From Paraburkholderia nodosa DSM 21604 (lineage in GTDB: Bacteria; Pseudomonadota; Gammaproteobacteria; Burkholderiales; Burkholderiaceae): a stretch of DNA of 64,000 nt. The stretch is taken from positions 272,689 through 336,688 of the forward strand of contig NZ_JAFA01000008.1 of assembly GCF_000519185.1 (NCBI RefSeq), read 5' to 3'. Positions 18,246 to 25,953 of the stretch are shown here, in pieces. The notes beneath the pieces were generated by a model. The model made no database searches and was not told the origin of the DNA. It worked only from the letters and a program-made list of their open reading frames with translations. The position numbers were made by a program, and so were the translations under genes. Each line of letters opens with the position of its first letter. The stretch's first letter is position 1.

Positions 18246-19844
18246 ATGTTCCACCAGCTGTTGACCCCTATCGGCAATTCGCTGCTGTTTTCGTTTCTGA
18301 TCGCCGTGCTGCCCATTGTCACCGTGCTCGTCCTGCTCGGCTGGGCGCGGCGGCCCGCATGGCAAGCCTCGCTCGCGGGGCTCGTGGTCGGTCTGATCGT
18401 CGCGATCGCCGGCTGGCAGTTTCCGGTCAATCTCGCGATCAGTTCGGTGCTCGCAGGCGTGGTGTTCGCACTCTGGCCGGTGATGTGGATCGTCGTCACG
18501 GCAATCCTGCTCTACAACATCGCGCTGCGCTCGGGCCGCTTCGCGGCGTTTCGCATGTGGCTGCTCGACAATCTGCCCAACGACCGGCGCATCGTGCTCG
18601 TCGTGGTCGGCTTCTCGTTCGGCGCGTTGTTCGAAGGGATTTCCGGCTTCGGCACGCCGATCGCCATCACGAGCTCGCTGCTCATCATGCTCGGCTTCCC
18701 GACGCTCGAGGCCCTGACCTTCACGCTTATCTTCAACACGGCGCCCGTGGCGTTCGGCGCGCTCGGCGTGCCGATCACCGTGCTCGGCGCGGTCACGCAC
18801 CTGCCCGCCGATCTGCTAGGCCAGATGGTCGGCCGCCAGTTGCCGTTTTTCGCCTTGCTGCTGCCGTTCTATGTCATCGCGATCTACGCGGGCGTGGGCG
18901 GCATGCTGCGCATCTGGCCGGTGCTGCTCGTCGCGGGCGGCAGCTTCGCCCTCACGCAGTTCGTCACCGCCAACTTCATCAACTACAGCCTCACCGACGT
19001 GCTCTCGTCGCTCATCTCGCTGATCCTCACCATCCTGTTCCTGCGCGTATGGAAGCCCGCCCCGGATCCGCGCTTCACGATCAAGGTCGATCGCGCGAGC
19101 GAAGCGCGCGGCAGCGTGTCGGGCACGCAAGGCTGGTATCCGTGGATCATCGTGTCGGCCGTCGTGATCATCTGGACCATCGCGAAGGTCTTCACGATCG
19201 GCGAGGTGAAAGTGCCGTGGCCGGGCCTCGACAAGGCTGTCTACATCACGCTCTACAACACGCCCTATGGCGCGATCTGGGACTTCCAGCCGCTCGCCAC
19301 CGGCACGGCGATTCTCGTCGCGGCGATCATCACCGCGTTCGTCGTGCGCCTGAAGCCCGCCGATTTCGGCGTCGCGATCGTCGATACCTGGGTGCAGACG
19401 CGCATCGCCATCCTCACGGTCGCGACCATCGTCGGGCTCGCGTTCCTCATGAACTACTCGGGGCTCACCTATACGCTGGGTCTCGGGGCGGCTTCGGTCG
19501 GCGCATTCTTCCCGCTCGTTTCGGCCTTCCTCGGCTGGGTCGCGGTGTTCCTCTCGGGCAGCGACACCTCGGGCAACGCGCTGTTCGGCAACCTGCAGGT
19601 GGTGGCCGCGAAACAGCTCAACCTCAATCCCATCCTGATGGCGGCGACCAACTCGTCGGGCGGCGTCATGGGCAAGATGATCTCGCCGCAGAACATCGCG
19701 ACGGGCGTCGCGACCACCGACCTCAAGGGCCAGGAAGGTCATGTGTTCGCGAAGACGTTCAAGCACTCGATCCTGTTGACGGTGCTGCTCGGCATCCTCG
19801 TGTGGCTGCAGCAGAACGTGCTCACCTGGATGATTCCGCACTGA
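18246..19844 (+). CDS. lldP: L-lactate permease
   Basis: A 532-aa polytopic inner-membrane symporter importing L-lactate (and often D-lactate or glycolate) with protons. The family motif GFSFGALFEGISGFGTPIAI is visible near residue 125, and the C-terminal half has SGSDTSGNALFGNLQ and NSSGGVMGKMISPQN. Length matches LldP/LctP (about 530-550). AAAGGAGACGTG precedes the ATG at 18246; a GTG one codon earlier is closer to the Shine-Dalgarno and less likely. No lactate dehydrogenase gene adjoins. A strong terminator follows. Confidence 0.94.
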   Translation: MFHQLLTPIGNSLLFSFLIAVLPIVTVLVLLGWARRPAWQASLAGLVVGLIVAIAGWQFPVNLAISSVLAGVVFALWPVMWIVVTAILLYNIALRSGRFAAFRMWLLDNLPNDRRIVLVVVGFSFGALFEGISGFGTPIAITSSLLIMLGFPTLEALTFTLIFNTAPVAFGALGVPITVLGAVTHLPADLLGQMVGRQLPFFALLLPFYVIAIYAGVGGMLRIWPVLLVAGGSFALTQFVTANFINYSLTDVLSSLISLILTILFLRVWKPAPDPRFTIKVDRASEARGSVSGTQGWYPWIIVSAVVIIWTIAKVFTIGEVKVPWPGLDKAVYITLYNTPYGAIWDFQPLATGTAILVAAIITAFVVRLKPADFGVAIVDTWVQTRIAILTVATIVGLAFLMNYSGLTYTLGLGAASVGAFFPLVSAFLGWVAVFLSGSDTSGNALFGNLQVVAAKQLNLNPILMAATNSSGGVMGKMISPQNIATGVATTDLKGQEGHVFAKTFKHSILLTVLLGILVWLQQNVLTWMIPH

Positions 19845-19864
19845 GTCCGGCGAGCGCGTGCATG

Positions 19865-19903
19865 AAAAAACCCGCCTGCGCGGGCAAGCGCAGGCGGGTT
19901 TTT
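19865..19903. terminator. bidirectional intrinsic terminator
   Basis: An 11-bp GC-rich stem (CCCGCCTGCGC 19871-19881 with GCGCAGGCGGG 19888-19898) has a 6-nt loop. It is flanked by an A-run on the left and a T-run on the right. It separates convergent lldP (plus) and bamC (minus). Confidence 0.93.
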
Positions 19904-19959
19904 CTTTTGCGGCATCGGCCGGCCAGCTAGTCCAGCGAATGCCGGCTCAAGCGCGATGC

Positions 19960-21204
19960 TTAGTGCAGTTCGTCGACCACGAGGCTCATGATCTCCTGCG
20001 CCGGGCGCGACGCGTCGATCTGGCCGCTGTCGTCCACGATCGCGATGCGCGTCTGGTTGTCGGTCACGGCGCGCACGTTGAGCTTGTACTGCTTCGCGAC
20101 CTTTTCCTTGCGGCCGTGGAAGATCTGGTTCCAGAAGCCCTGTTCGTCCGAGCTGTGGTCCTTCGGATCGACGTAGCGCACGTAGTAGATGCCCTTCGTG
20201 CGGTCGCGATCGTCCACCGTGAAGTTGGCGCGATCGAGCGCGATGCCCACGCGCACCCATGCGCGGTCGTACGGCTCGCCGAGCGTAAGTTCCGACGAGG
20301 TGTACTGGCCCGACGTGCCCTGCGCGCCCGAGTTCGACGAGCCGCTACCCGATTGCTGGCCCACGGCAGCGACGTTCTGCGCGGCCATGGCGGCGGCAGC
20401 GGCGTCCGGCGCATTCTTCTTCGCGTCGGTGCCCTTGCTGCTGGCCTTGGCGTCGGCTTCGGCCGCGACCTGCGCGTCGGGCACGCCCGGCTTCGCGTTC
20501 GCGAGCGTCATCATGAGGCGCTTGAGGTACTCGGCTTCGAGCGCGGGATCGTTGGGCTTCGGCACCCACTTGCTGGTGTCGTTATTGGTGCCCGAGAGCT
20601 GTTCGCTCAGACCCTTCTGGCTGATGAACACATAGGTGCCGCCGCTGGGCGACGTTTCGAGGCGCGTGCGGTACTTGTTGCGCTCGGCGGTCACGTACGA
20701 GTTGCCCGTGGCCCACGAGAGCGTGTTGCGGATGAGGCCGTCGCTGATCTTCGGATGGGTTTCGTTCCAGTCCGTTTCCATCACGCCCTTGTCGCGCTGG
20801 TCGACCACGAGCAGAAAGCCTTGTTCCTGCCAGAAGCGGCGCACCTGGGCCCAGACCTGGTCGGGCGTGCGGCTGTCGATGACGAGCCAGCTTTCCGTGC
20901 CGTCGCGCTGGATATGCATGCCCGGCACCTGCGGGACCACCTGGCTCTCGTCGGACTGCGGCGCGGCGGCCTGGGTCTGCTTGAGCGAGGACAGCGAGGT
21001 CTCGCCGCCCTGCGGCGCGAGCGAGCGCTGGTCGGACGCTTCGTCGAGCATGTTCGGCGGCACAGCGAGCGACGACTGCTTTGCCTTGGCGTCACTACGG
21101 TAATCGATCTTGCCTGGCGTCGGCGAGCTGCAGCCGGCGACCAGCCCGCCCGCCATCAGAAGCGCAAGCGCGCGTGCGGCAAGACGTTGATGAAAATCAC
21201 TCAT
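19960..21204 (-). CDS. bamC: outer membrane assembly lipoprotein BamC
   Basis: A 414-aa lipoprotein of the NlpB/BamC family, a component of the beta-barrel assembly machine. It has lipobox LVAGC (Cys25), an unstructured N-terminal segment with KIDYRSDAKAKQSSLAVPPN, and two helix-grip domains. The first is around residues 110-220 (ESWLVIDSRTPDQVWAQVRR) and the second at about 310-400. They are joined by an Ala/Lys/Ser-rich linker longer than in E. coli BamC (344 aa). The start at 21204 begins the signal peptide and avoids an upstream in-frame extension. The usual dapA neighbour is not on its upstream side. Confidence 0.9.
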   Translation of the reverse strand: MSDFHQRLAARALALLMAGGLVAGCSSPTPGKIDYRSDAKAKQSSLAVPPNMLDEASDQRSLAPQGGETSLSSLKQTQAAAPQSDESQVVPQVPGMHIQRDGTESWLVIDSRTPDQVWAQVRRFWQEQGFLLVVDQRDKGVMETDWNETHPKISDGLIRNTLSWATGNSYVTAERNKYRTRLETSPSGGTYVFISQKGLSEQLSGTNNDTSKWVPKPNDPALEAEYLKRLMMTLANAKPGVPDAQVAAEADAKASSKGTDAKKNAPDAAAAAMAAQNVAAVGQQSGSGSSNSGAQGTSGQYTSSELTLGEPYDRAWVRVGIALDRANFTVDDRDRTKGIYYVRYVDPKDHSSDEQGFWNQIFHGRKEKVAKQYKLNVRAVTDNQTRIAIVDDSGQIDASRPAQEIMSLVVDELH

Positions 21205-21592
21205 GTTCGGGTAATCCCTTCGGCTACGCCACGGCCAGTTTCCGTGGATCAACCAAACATTTTACCGGTCCGGCGGCCCGCTGTGCAAAAACCACGGGGT
21301 GGCACTTAATCCAGGCCCGGCATCCGCCGCGGCGACGCGCGCCAGACCGTCGTCGCGACACCCCAAACCGACCTCGCCGTAACATTCATCTACATTCGAT
21401 CCGACCCAGCAAGCCTGCTGAATCGCCGTCATTTTCCTTTTAGATCAATGCATTAACTCCGATCCACGCCAACACGCCCCGTTGTGCCCTGCCGCCCTGT
21501 CAGCCTGGGACGCTTGTGAGAACGACCCCGGTGCTAATTTCAGCTCGAAATCTCAAAAAAGAGATTCGGAAAAAGTAGGACCGGAGAGCGTC
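21205..21592. other. divergent intergenic region, bamC / DUF2844
   Basis: No gene or RNA seen. It should hold promoters for bamC (minus) and the DUF2844-DUF3443 pair (plus). The right part (about 21420-21580) is more AT-rich than its surroundings, as expected for a promoter, but I cannot name precise boxes. Confidence 0.45.
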
Positions 21593-22066
21593 ATGAAAAC
21601 TTGCAGCCTCACCCAGGTGGGCCGCGTCGCGGCCATCGCCTGCGCGCTCAGTAGCCTGAGCTTCGCCGCCGTGCCGGCCCGCGCCGCGCTCGGCGACACT
21701 GCAGCGGCGCCGGCCGGCGCCGCCCTGCGCGCCGTCGGCGGCGGCGCGGGCCACGTTGTCAGCTACGTCGACGACGGCGGCACGACCGTCAACGAATATG
21801 TGGGGAGCGCGAGCGGGACGGTCTTCGCGTACACATGGCAGGGGCCGGTTCAGCCCAACATCGAGGCGCTGCTGGGCGGTTACGCAGCCGACTGGCGCAG
21901 CGCCACCGCGGCGCTTCACGCCACGGGCCGCAACGGCCTGCACGCTGCGCGAGTGGACGGCGCTCAGGTCGTGGTCGAGACGGCCGGCCACATGCGAGCC
22001 TACGTGGGACGCGCGTGGCTGCCCGCCGCGTTACCTGCGGGCGTGAGCGTCGAGGATATCCAGTGA
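21593..22066 (+). CDS. DUF2844 family secreted protein
   Basis: A 157-aa protein with a signal peptide (cleavage near ARA, residue 32). The short beta-rich domain carries the family pattern VNEYVGSASGTVFAYTWQGP followed by PNIEALLGGYAADW. GGAGAGCGTC precedes the ATG. Its stop overlaps the GTG start of the DUF3443 gene, so the two are translationally coupled and probably work together in the periplasm or outside the cell. Function is unknown; given its partner, a propeptide-, chaperone- or inhibitor-like role is one guess. Confidence 0.82.
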   Translation: MKTCSLTQVGRVAAIACALSSLSFAAVPARAALGDTAAAPAGAALRAVGGGAGHVVSYVDDGGTTVNEYVGSASGTVFAYTWQGPVQPNIEALLGGYAADWRSATAALHATGRNGLHAARVDGAQVVVETAGHMRAYVGRAWLPAALPAGVSVEDIQ

Positions 22067-23373
22067 AGACCTGCTCCCAGCGCCTCGCACACCCGCCCGG
22101 CATCGGGCAGCGCCTCGCCCTCCTCGCGCTTTGCGCCGCGCTCACTGCTTGCGGTGGCGGCGGTGACGGAACCGCTCCGGTGAGCGCGGTCGCCACCGCA
22201 CCCGCCAGCGCCCCGGGTGCCGCAAGCGCGGCAAGCCCCTCGAGCGCGCCGTCGACCGCCAGCACGAGCGGCACGGTGCCGCAATCGACCACGCCCAATG
22301 TCGTAGCCGTCAGGGTCGGCCCGACGCCCACCTCGACGCGCAACATGCTGATGACGAGCGTCACGGTCTGCGTGCCGGGCACCGCAACCTGCGCGAACGT
22401 CGACAACGTGCAGGTCGATACCGGTTCGCAGGGCCTGCGCCTGCTGGCTTCTGCGCTGCCGGCGGGCTTCCCGCTGCCCGCCGTGCCGGCCGGCGCGGGA
22501 ACCGACATCGCCGGCGAATGCGCCGTGTTCGGCACGGGCTACACGTGGGGCGCGGTGCGCAGCGCCGACGTGAAGCTCGCGGGCGAGACCGCCGCCGCAT
22601 TGCCGATCCAGTTGATCGCCGACCCGGCCGTGCCCACCTTGGCACCGGCCGGCTGCGCCGGCAGAGGTCTCGCGATGAACAGCGCCGCCACGCTGCGCTC
22701 GAACGGCATCCTCGGCGTGGGGCCGTTCAGCGCCGATTGCGGCGTGTCCTGCGTCAGGGCGGCAGTCACGCCGTGGTATTACGCTTGCCCCGCGAGCGGC
22801 TGCACGGCGAGCGCGCAACCGCTTGCGCAACAGGTCAGCAACCCGGTAGCGGGCTTTGCCACCGACAACAACGGCGTGATCATCGACTTGCCTGCCCTGG
22901 CCGACGGCGGCGCATCCGGGGTGAGCGGGTCGATGATCTTCGGCATCGGCACGCAGGCGAACAACACGCTCGGCAGTGCAACCGTGCTGCGCGCGAACTC
23001 GGGCACCGGCTATGTGAAGACGACGACATCGGACGGCACCGTCTACTCGCTGAGCTACCTCGACACGGGCTCGAACGCGCTGTACTTCAGCAGCTCGACG
23101 ATGACGCGCTGCGGGTTCTGGTATTGCCCGGGTTCGCCTGTCAGCCTCGGCGCAACGATAGCCGGCATCGACGGCGTGGGCGCTTCCGTGACCTTCGCGG
23201 TCGCGAGCTCGACGACGCTGCTCGCCAGCGGCAACTGGGCCTTCGGCAATCTCGCTGGCTACAACGGTCGCGCGTTCGGCTGGGGGCTACCGTTCTTCTT
23301 CGGGCGCCGCGTGTTCACGGCGATCGCCTCGCAGATCACGCCCGCAGGCAGCGGACCATTCTTCGCGTTCTGA
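22063..23373 (+). CDS. DUF3443 family lipoprotein, predicted pepsin-like aspartic peptidase
   Basis: A 436-aa protein starting at a GTG that overlaps the previous stop and follows GAGGA. The lipobox is ALTAC (Cys30), then a Gly run and a Ser/Ala/Pro/Thr linker to about residue 78. The rest has two DTGS motifs, D119 (VQVDTGSQGLRL) and D334 (SYLDTGSNALYF), 215 residues apart. A pepsin-like NGILGVG block lies at 214-220, GSMIFGIGTQANN at 289-301, and WGLPFFFGRRVFTAI near the end. This bilobed order is that of family A1 aspartic peptidases. Peptidase activity is inference; the family is labelled only as a domain of unknown function as far as I know. Confidence 0.8.
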   Translation: MKTCSQRLAHPPGIGQRLALLALCAALTACGGGGDGTAPVSAVATAPASAPGAASAASPSSAPSTASTSGTVPQSTTPNVVAVRVGPTPTSTRNMLMTSVTVCVPGTATCANVDNVQVDTGSQGLRLLASALPAGFPLPAVPAGAGTDIAGECAVFGTGYTWGAVRSADVKLAGETAAALPIQLIADPAVPTLAPAGCAGRGLAMNSAATLRSNGILGVGPFSADCGVSCVRAAVTPWYYACPASGCTASAQPLAQQVSNPVAGFATDNNGVIIDLPALADGGASGVSGSMIFGIGTQANNTLGSATVLRANSGTGYVKTTTSDGTVYSLSYLDTGSNALYFSSSTMTRCGFWYCPGSPVSLGATIAGIDGVGASVTFAVASSTTLLASGNWAFGNLAGYNGRAFGWGLPFFFGRRVFTAIASQITPAGSGPFFAF

Positions 23374-23414
23374 GCGCGCCGGTGGCCGCCAACGTCCAAT
23401 CAGTCACTAACGAA

Positions 23415-23436
23415 GAAGGCCTCTTGCGAGGCCTTC
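23415..23436 (+). terminator. short hairpin after the DUF3443 gene
   Basis: GAAGGCCTC (23415-23423) and GAGGCCTTC (23428-23436) form a perfect 9-bp stem with a TTGC loop, 42 nt after the stop. There is no T-run. It lies between convergent genes and may act on either strand. Confidence 0.45.
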
Positions 23437-23502
23437 ATGAGCGCAGGTTGCGCGAATGTCGAGCGGATGTAGAAACGCAACCGCGAACAGAGTGCGCCCG
23501 CC

Positions 23503-24081
23503 CTAGTCGTTTGCGGCGTTCGGGTCGGGCTTGGTCTTCGCGAGCTTCGGCGGCGCGAGCCAGCGGAACGTCGCGAGGCCCGAGTCGTTGAAGGTGCACT
23601 CCGCGGCCGCCGGCGTGACCGCGGCCTTCTTGATGCCGAGTTTCGCGACCAGCGCCGCGACCGGCGTGGTCGGCTTGCCCTCCGGCGCGCCGCCCTGGGC
23701 GACCGGAGCGGTGGGAACCGAAATCGTGCCGGGCAGCGCCGCCGCCTGCACCGTCGGCGCGGTGATCGTGGTCGCCTCGTTGGCGCCCTGCGCCGTGGTG
23801 GATGACGCCGCCGATGCGGCCGAAGCCGCCGATGCCGACGGCGCCGAGGCAGCCGCGGGGGCCGACGCCGCGCCGTTCTCGAGCCGCCCTTCGATCACCA
23901 CGCGCGCACCACGATACGTCGTCGCGCTATGCGTGACTTTCAGGTCGCCGAGCGTCGTCTCGGCAAGGCGGCTACGCATCGCCTCTTCGCAGGTGCTGGT
24001 GTTGCGGTACTGCGCCGCGCATCCCGCGAGCAGGGTGACGGCGGCCGCGAGGCCGGCGAAGCATGCGTTACGTTTGTTCAT
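23503..24081 (-). CDS. predicted lipoprotein with Ala/Ser-rich linker
   Basis: A 192-aa protein with lipobox LLAGC (Cys21) after MNKRNACFAGLAAAVTLLAG. The N-terminal part has QYRNTSTCEEAMRSRLAE and a beta-rich segment (LKVTHSATTYRGARVVIEGR). An Ala/Ser/Pro/Thr-rich linker of about 90 residues leads to a short C-terminal domain with AAAECTFNDSGLATFRW. A ribosome-binding sequence GGATGAGCG precedes the ATG. I do not recognise the family. Confidence 0.7.
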   Translation of the reverse strand: MNKRNACFAGLAAAVTLLAGCAAQYRNTSTCEEAMRSRLAETTLGDLKVTHSATTYRGARVVIEGRLENGAASAPAAASAPSASAASAASAASSTTAQGANEATTITAPTVQAAALPGTISVPTAPVAQGGAPEGKPTTPVAALVAKLGIKKAAVTPAAAECTFNDSGLATFRWLAPPKLAKTKPDPNAAND

Positions 24082-24192
24082 CGCTCATCCGATTTTCAGG
24101 CTGCGGCAATTGTAGCGTACGGGGCGGGGAATCCCTGACGGCGCTCGCGCCCGCGTGCGACCCTGCTATCATCGCTGCTGTATATCCGTACA

Positions 24193-25953
24193 GTGCCGCG
24201 CGTGCTTCCCGACTCTCCCGATCCGTTCTACTACCTCGCGAACTTCGAGCGTGCGCTAGCGTGGCTCGATGCGCGCTGCGCCGACCTGTTCGACGACGCC
24301 GAGCGCCGCTTCGCCGACGATTTCTCCCAGCTGCCGCAAGCGTCGCGCGCGCTCTTCGTGCGCATGCTGATGCGCAAGGGACCCCATTTCCGCGCGAGCC
24401 GTCTCGCGTACGACGAGATCGGCTGTCCGCGCGCGGCGGCGGCACCGCTCGTCGCGGCGGGCTGGCTCGACGACACGCCCGCGCTCGATCTCGACGCGCT
24501 CGCCGCGCTCGTCACGAAAGCCGAACTGCAGGCGCTCGCCGCGCGCCTTGGCATCGCGCCCGAACCGCGCGCCACGCGCGCGGCAACGCTCGAGACGCTC
24601 GATGCACACTATGCCGCCGCGCCCGAGCCGCGCGACTGGCATGCGTGGTTCCCGGCCTCACCCGACACCGTACTGCTGTTCGCGAGCGCCCCGCTCTGCG
24701 AGCGCCTGAGGCTCATGTTCTTCGGCAACCTGCATCAGGACTGGTCGGAGTTCGTGCTCGCCGACCTCGGCGTCTTTCGCTACGAAAGCGTGCCCTTCGA
24801 TCGCGCCTCACGCGCGTTCCAGCGCCGCGAGGACATCGACGCGTATCTGGCGCTGCGCGATTGCCGCGACGGACTCGAGAGTGCCGCCGAGGCCCTGAAC
24901 TTCGACGCTGCTGCCGCCATCGCCGCAACACTAGAAGCGCTCGACGCACTGGCCGCGCGCACGCACGCCAATGTGTGGCTGCGCGCCCGCCACGACAAGC
25001 TGCGTCACGCCACGGGGCTCGCCGCCGAGCGCGCGGGCGAACCGGAACTCGCGTGGCGCGCTTATCTCGACTGCGGTCATCCTGAATCGCGCTACCGCCG
25101 CGTGCGTGTGCTCGAACAACTGAACCGCCGCGAGGAAGCGCTGGCGCTCGCGCAGACCATTGCCGATGCGCCCGCAAACGAAGAGGAAGCGCAGCGCGCG
25201 GCACGCACGCTCGGCCGTCTCGCACGCACGCGGGCGAAGTCGAAGACGAGCGCCGAGCCGGGGTTCGCCCAGCACGAACTCACGCTGCCCGCGGCGCCTC
25301 GCGCACTGCGCGTCGAGGAAGCCGCGCGCATCGCGCTCGCCACGCCGCAAGCGCCCGTGTTCTATGTCGAGAACACGCTGATCAACGCGCTCTTCGGCCT
25401 GCTCTGCTGGCCCGCGCTGTTCGCGCCGCTGCCAGGCGCGTTCTTCCATCCGTTCCAGCGCGGCCCCGCCGACCTGCACGCCGCCGACTTCGTCGCACGC
25501 CGTGCTTCGCAGTTCGAAGCCTGTCTCGCCGAACTCGAAACGCACGCCTACCGTGACTCGATTCTGCGGCGCTATGCGGAAAAATCCGGCACCCAGTCAC
25601 CGTTCGTCGCCTGGCCCGCACTGAGCGACGAACTGCTCGCGCTCGCCCTCGACTGCTTCCCCGCTGCCCATCTACGTCTGTGGTTCGAGCGGCTGCTGCG
25701 CGAACCCGTTGCCAACCGCTCGGGGCTGCCCGATCTCGTGCGCTTCTGGCCGCACGAGCGGCGCTACGAACTGATCGAGGTGAAAGGCCCCGGTGACCGT
25801 CTGCAGGACAACCAGCGCCGTTGGCTCGCGTATTGCGTGCAGCACGGCATGCCGGTTTCCGTGTTGCAGGTGCGCTGGCCCGGCCTGCCCGACGCAGCCG
25901 ACGAAGCCAATGAAGCCAACGACAGCGCCGCCCAGGCGCTGCGCGCGCCATGA
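24193..25953 (+). CDS. FAN1-like structure-specific nuclease with VRR-NUC domain
   Basis: A 586-aa protein of the bacterial FAN1 (Fanconi-associated nuclease 1) type. An N-terminal SAP-like/helical region spans about residues 1-200, with HQDWSEFVLADLGVFRYE. A helical-repeat middle follows, and the C-terminal VRR-NUC PD-(D/E)XK domain carries the likely active site (GLPD, D514; IEVK, E529 and K531; Q541; plus E393 in VENTLINALFG). FAN1 trims flap DNA and unhooks interstrand crosslinks. The start is a GTG at 24193 without a clear Shine-Dalgarno and could lie a few codons later. The stop overlaps the helicase start (ATGA). Confidence 0.86.
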   Translation: MPRVLPDSPDPFYYLANFERALAWLDARCADLFDDAERRFADDFSQLPQASRALFVRMLMRKGPHFRASRLAYDEIGCPRAAAAPLVAAGWLDDTPALDLDALAALVTKAELQALAARLGIAPEPRATRAATLETLDAHYAAAPEPRDWHAWFPASPDTVLLFASAPLCERLRLMFFGNLHQDWSEFVLADLGVFRYESVPFDRASRAFQRREDIDAYLALRDCRDGLESAAEALNFDAAAAIAATLEALDALAARTHANVWLRARHDKLRHATGLAAERAGEPELAWRAYLDCGHPESRYRRVRVLEQLNRREEALALAQTIADAPANEEEAQRAARTLGRLARTRAKSKTSAEPGFAQHELTLPAAPRALRVEEAARIALATPQAPVFYVENTLINALFGLLCWPALFAPLPGAFFHPFQRGPADLHAADFVARRASQFEACLAELETHAYRDSILRRYAEKSGTQSPFVAWPALSDELLALALDCFPAAHLRLWFERLLREPVANRSGLPDLVRFWPHERRYELIEVKGPGDRLQDNQRRWLAYCVQHGMPVSVLQVRWPGLPDAADEANEANDSAAQALRAP

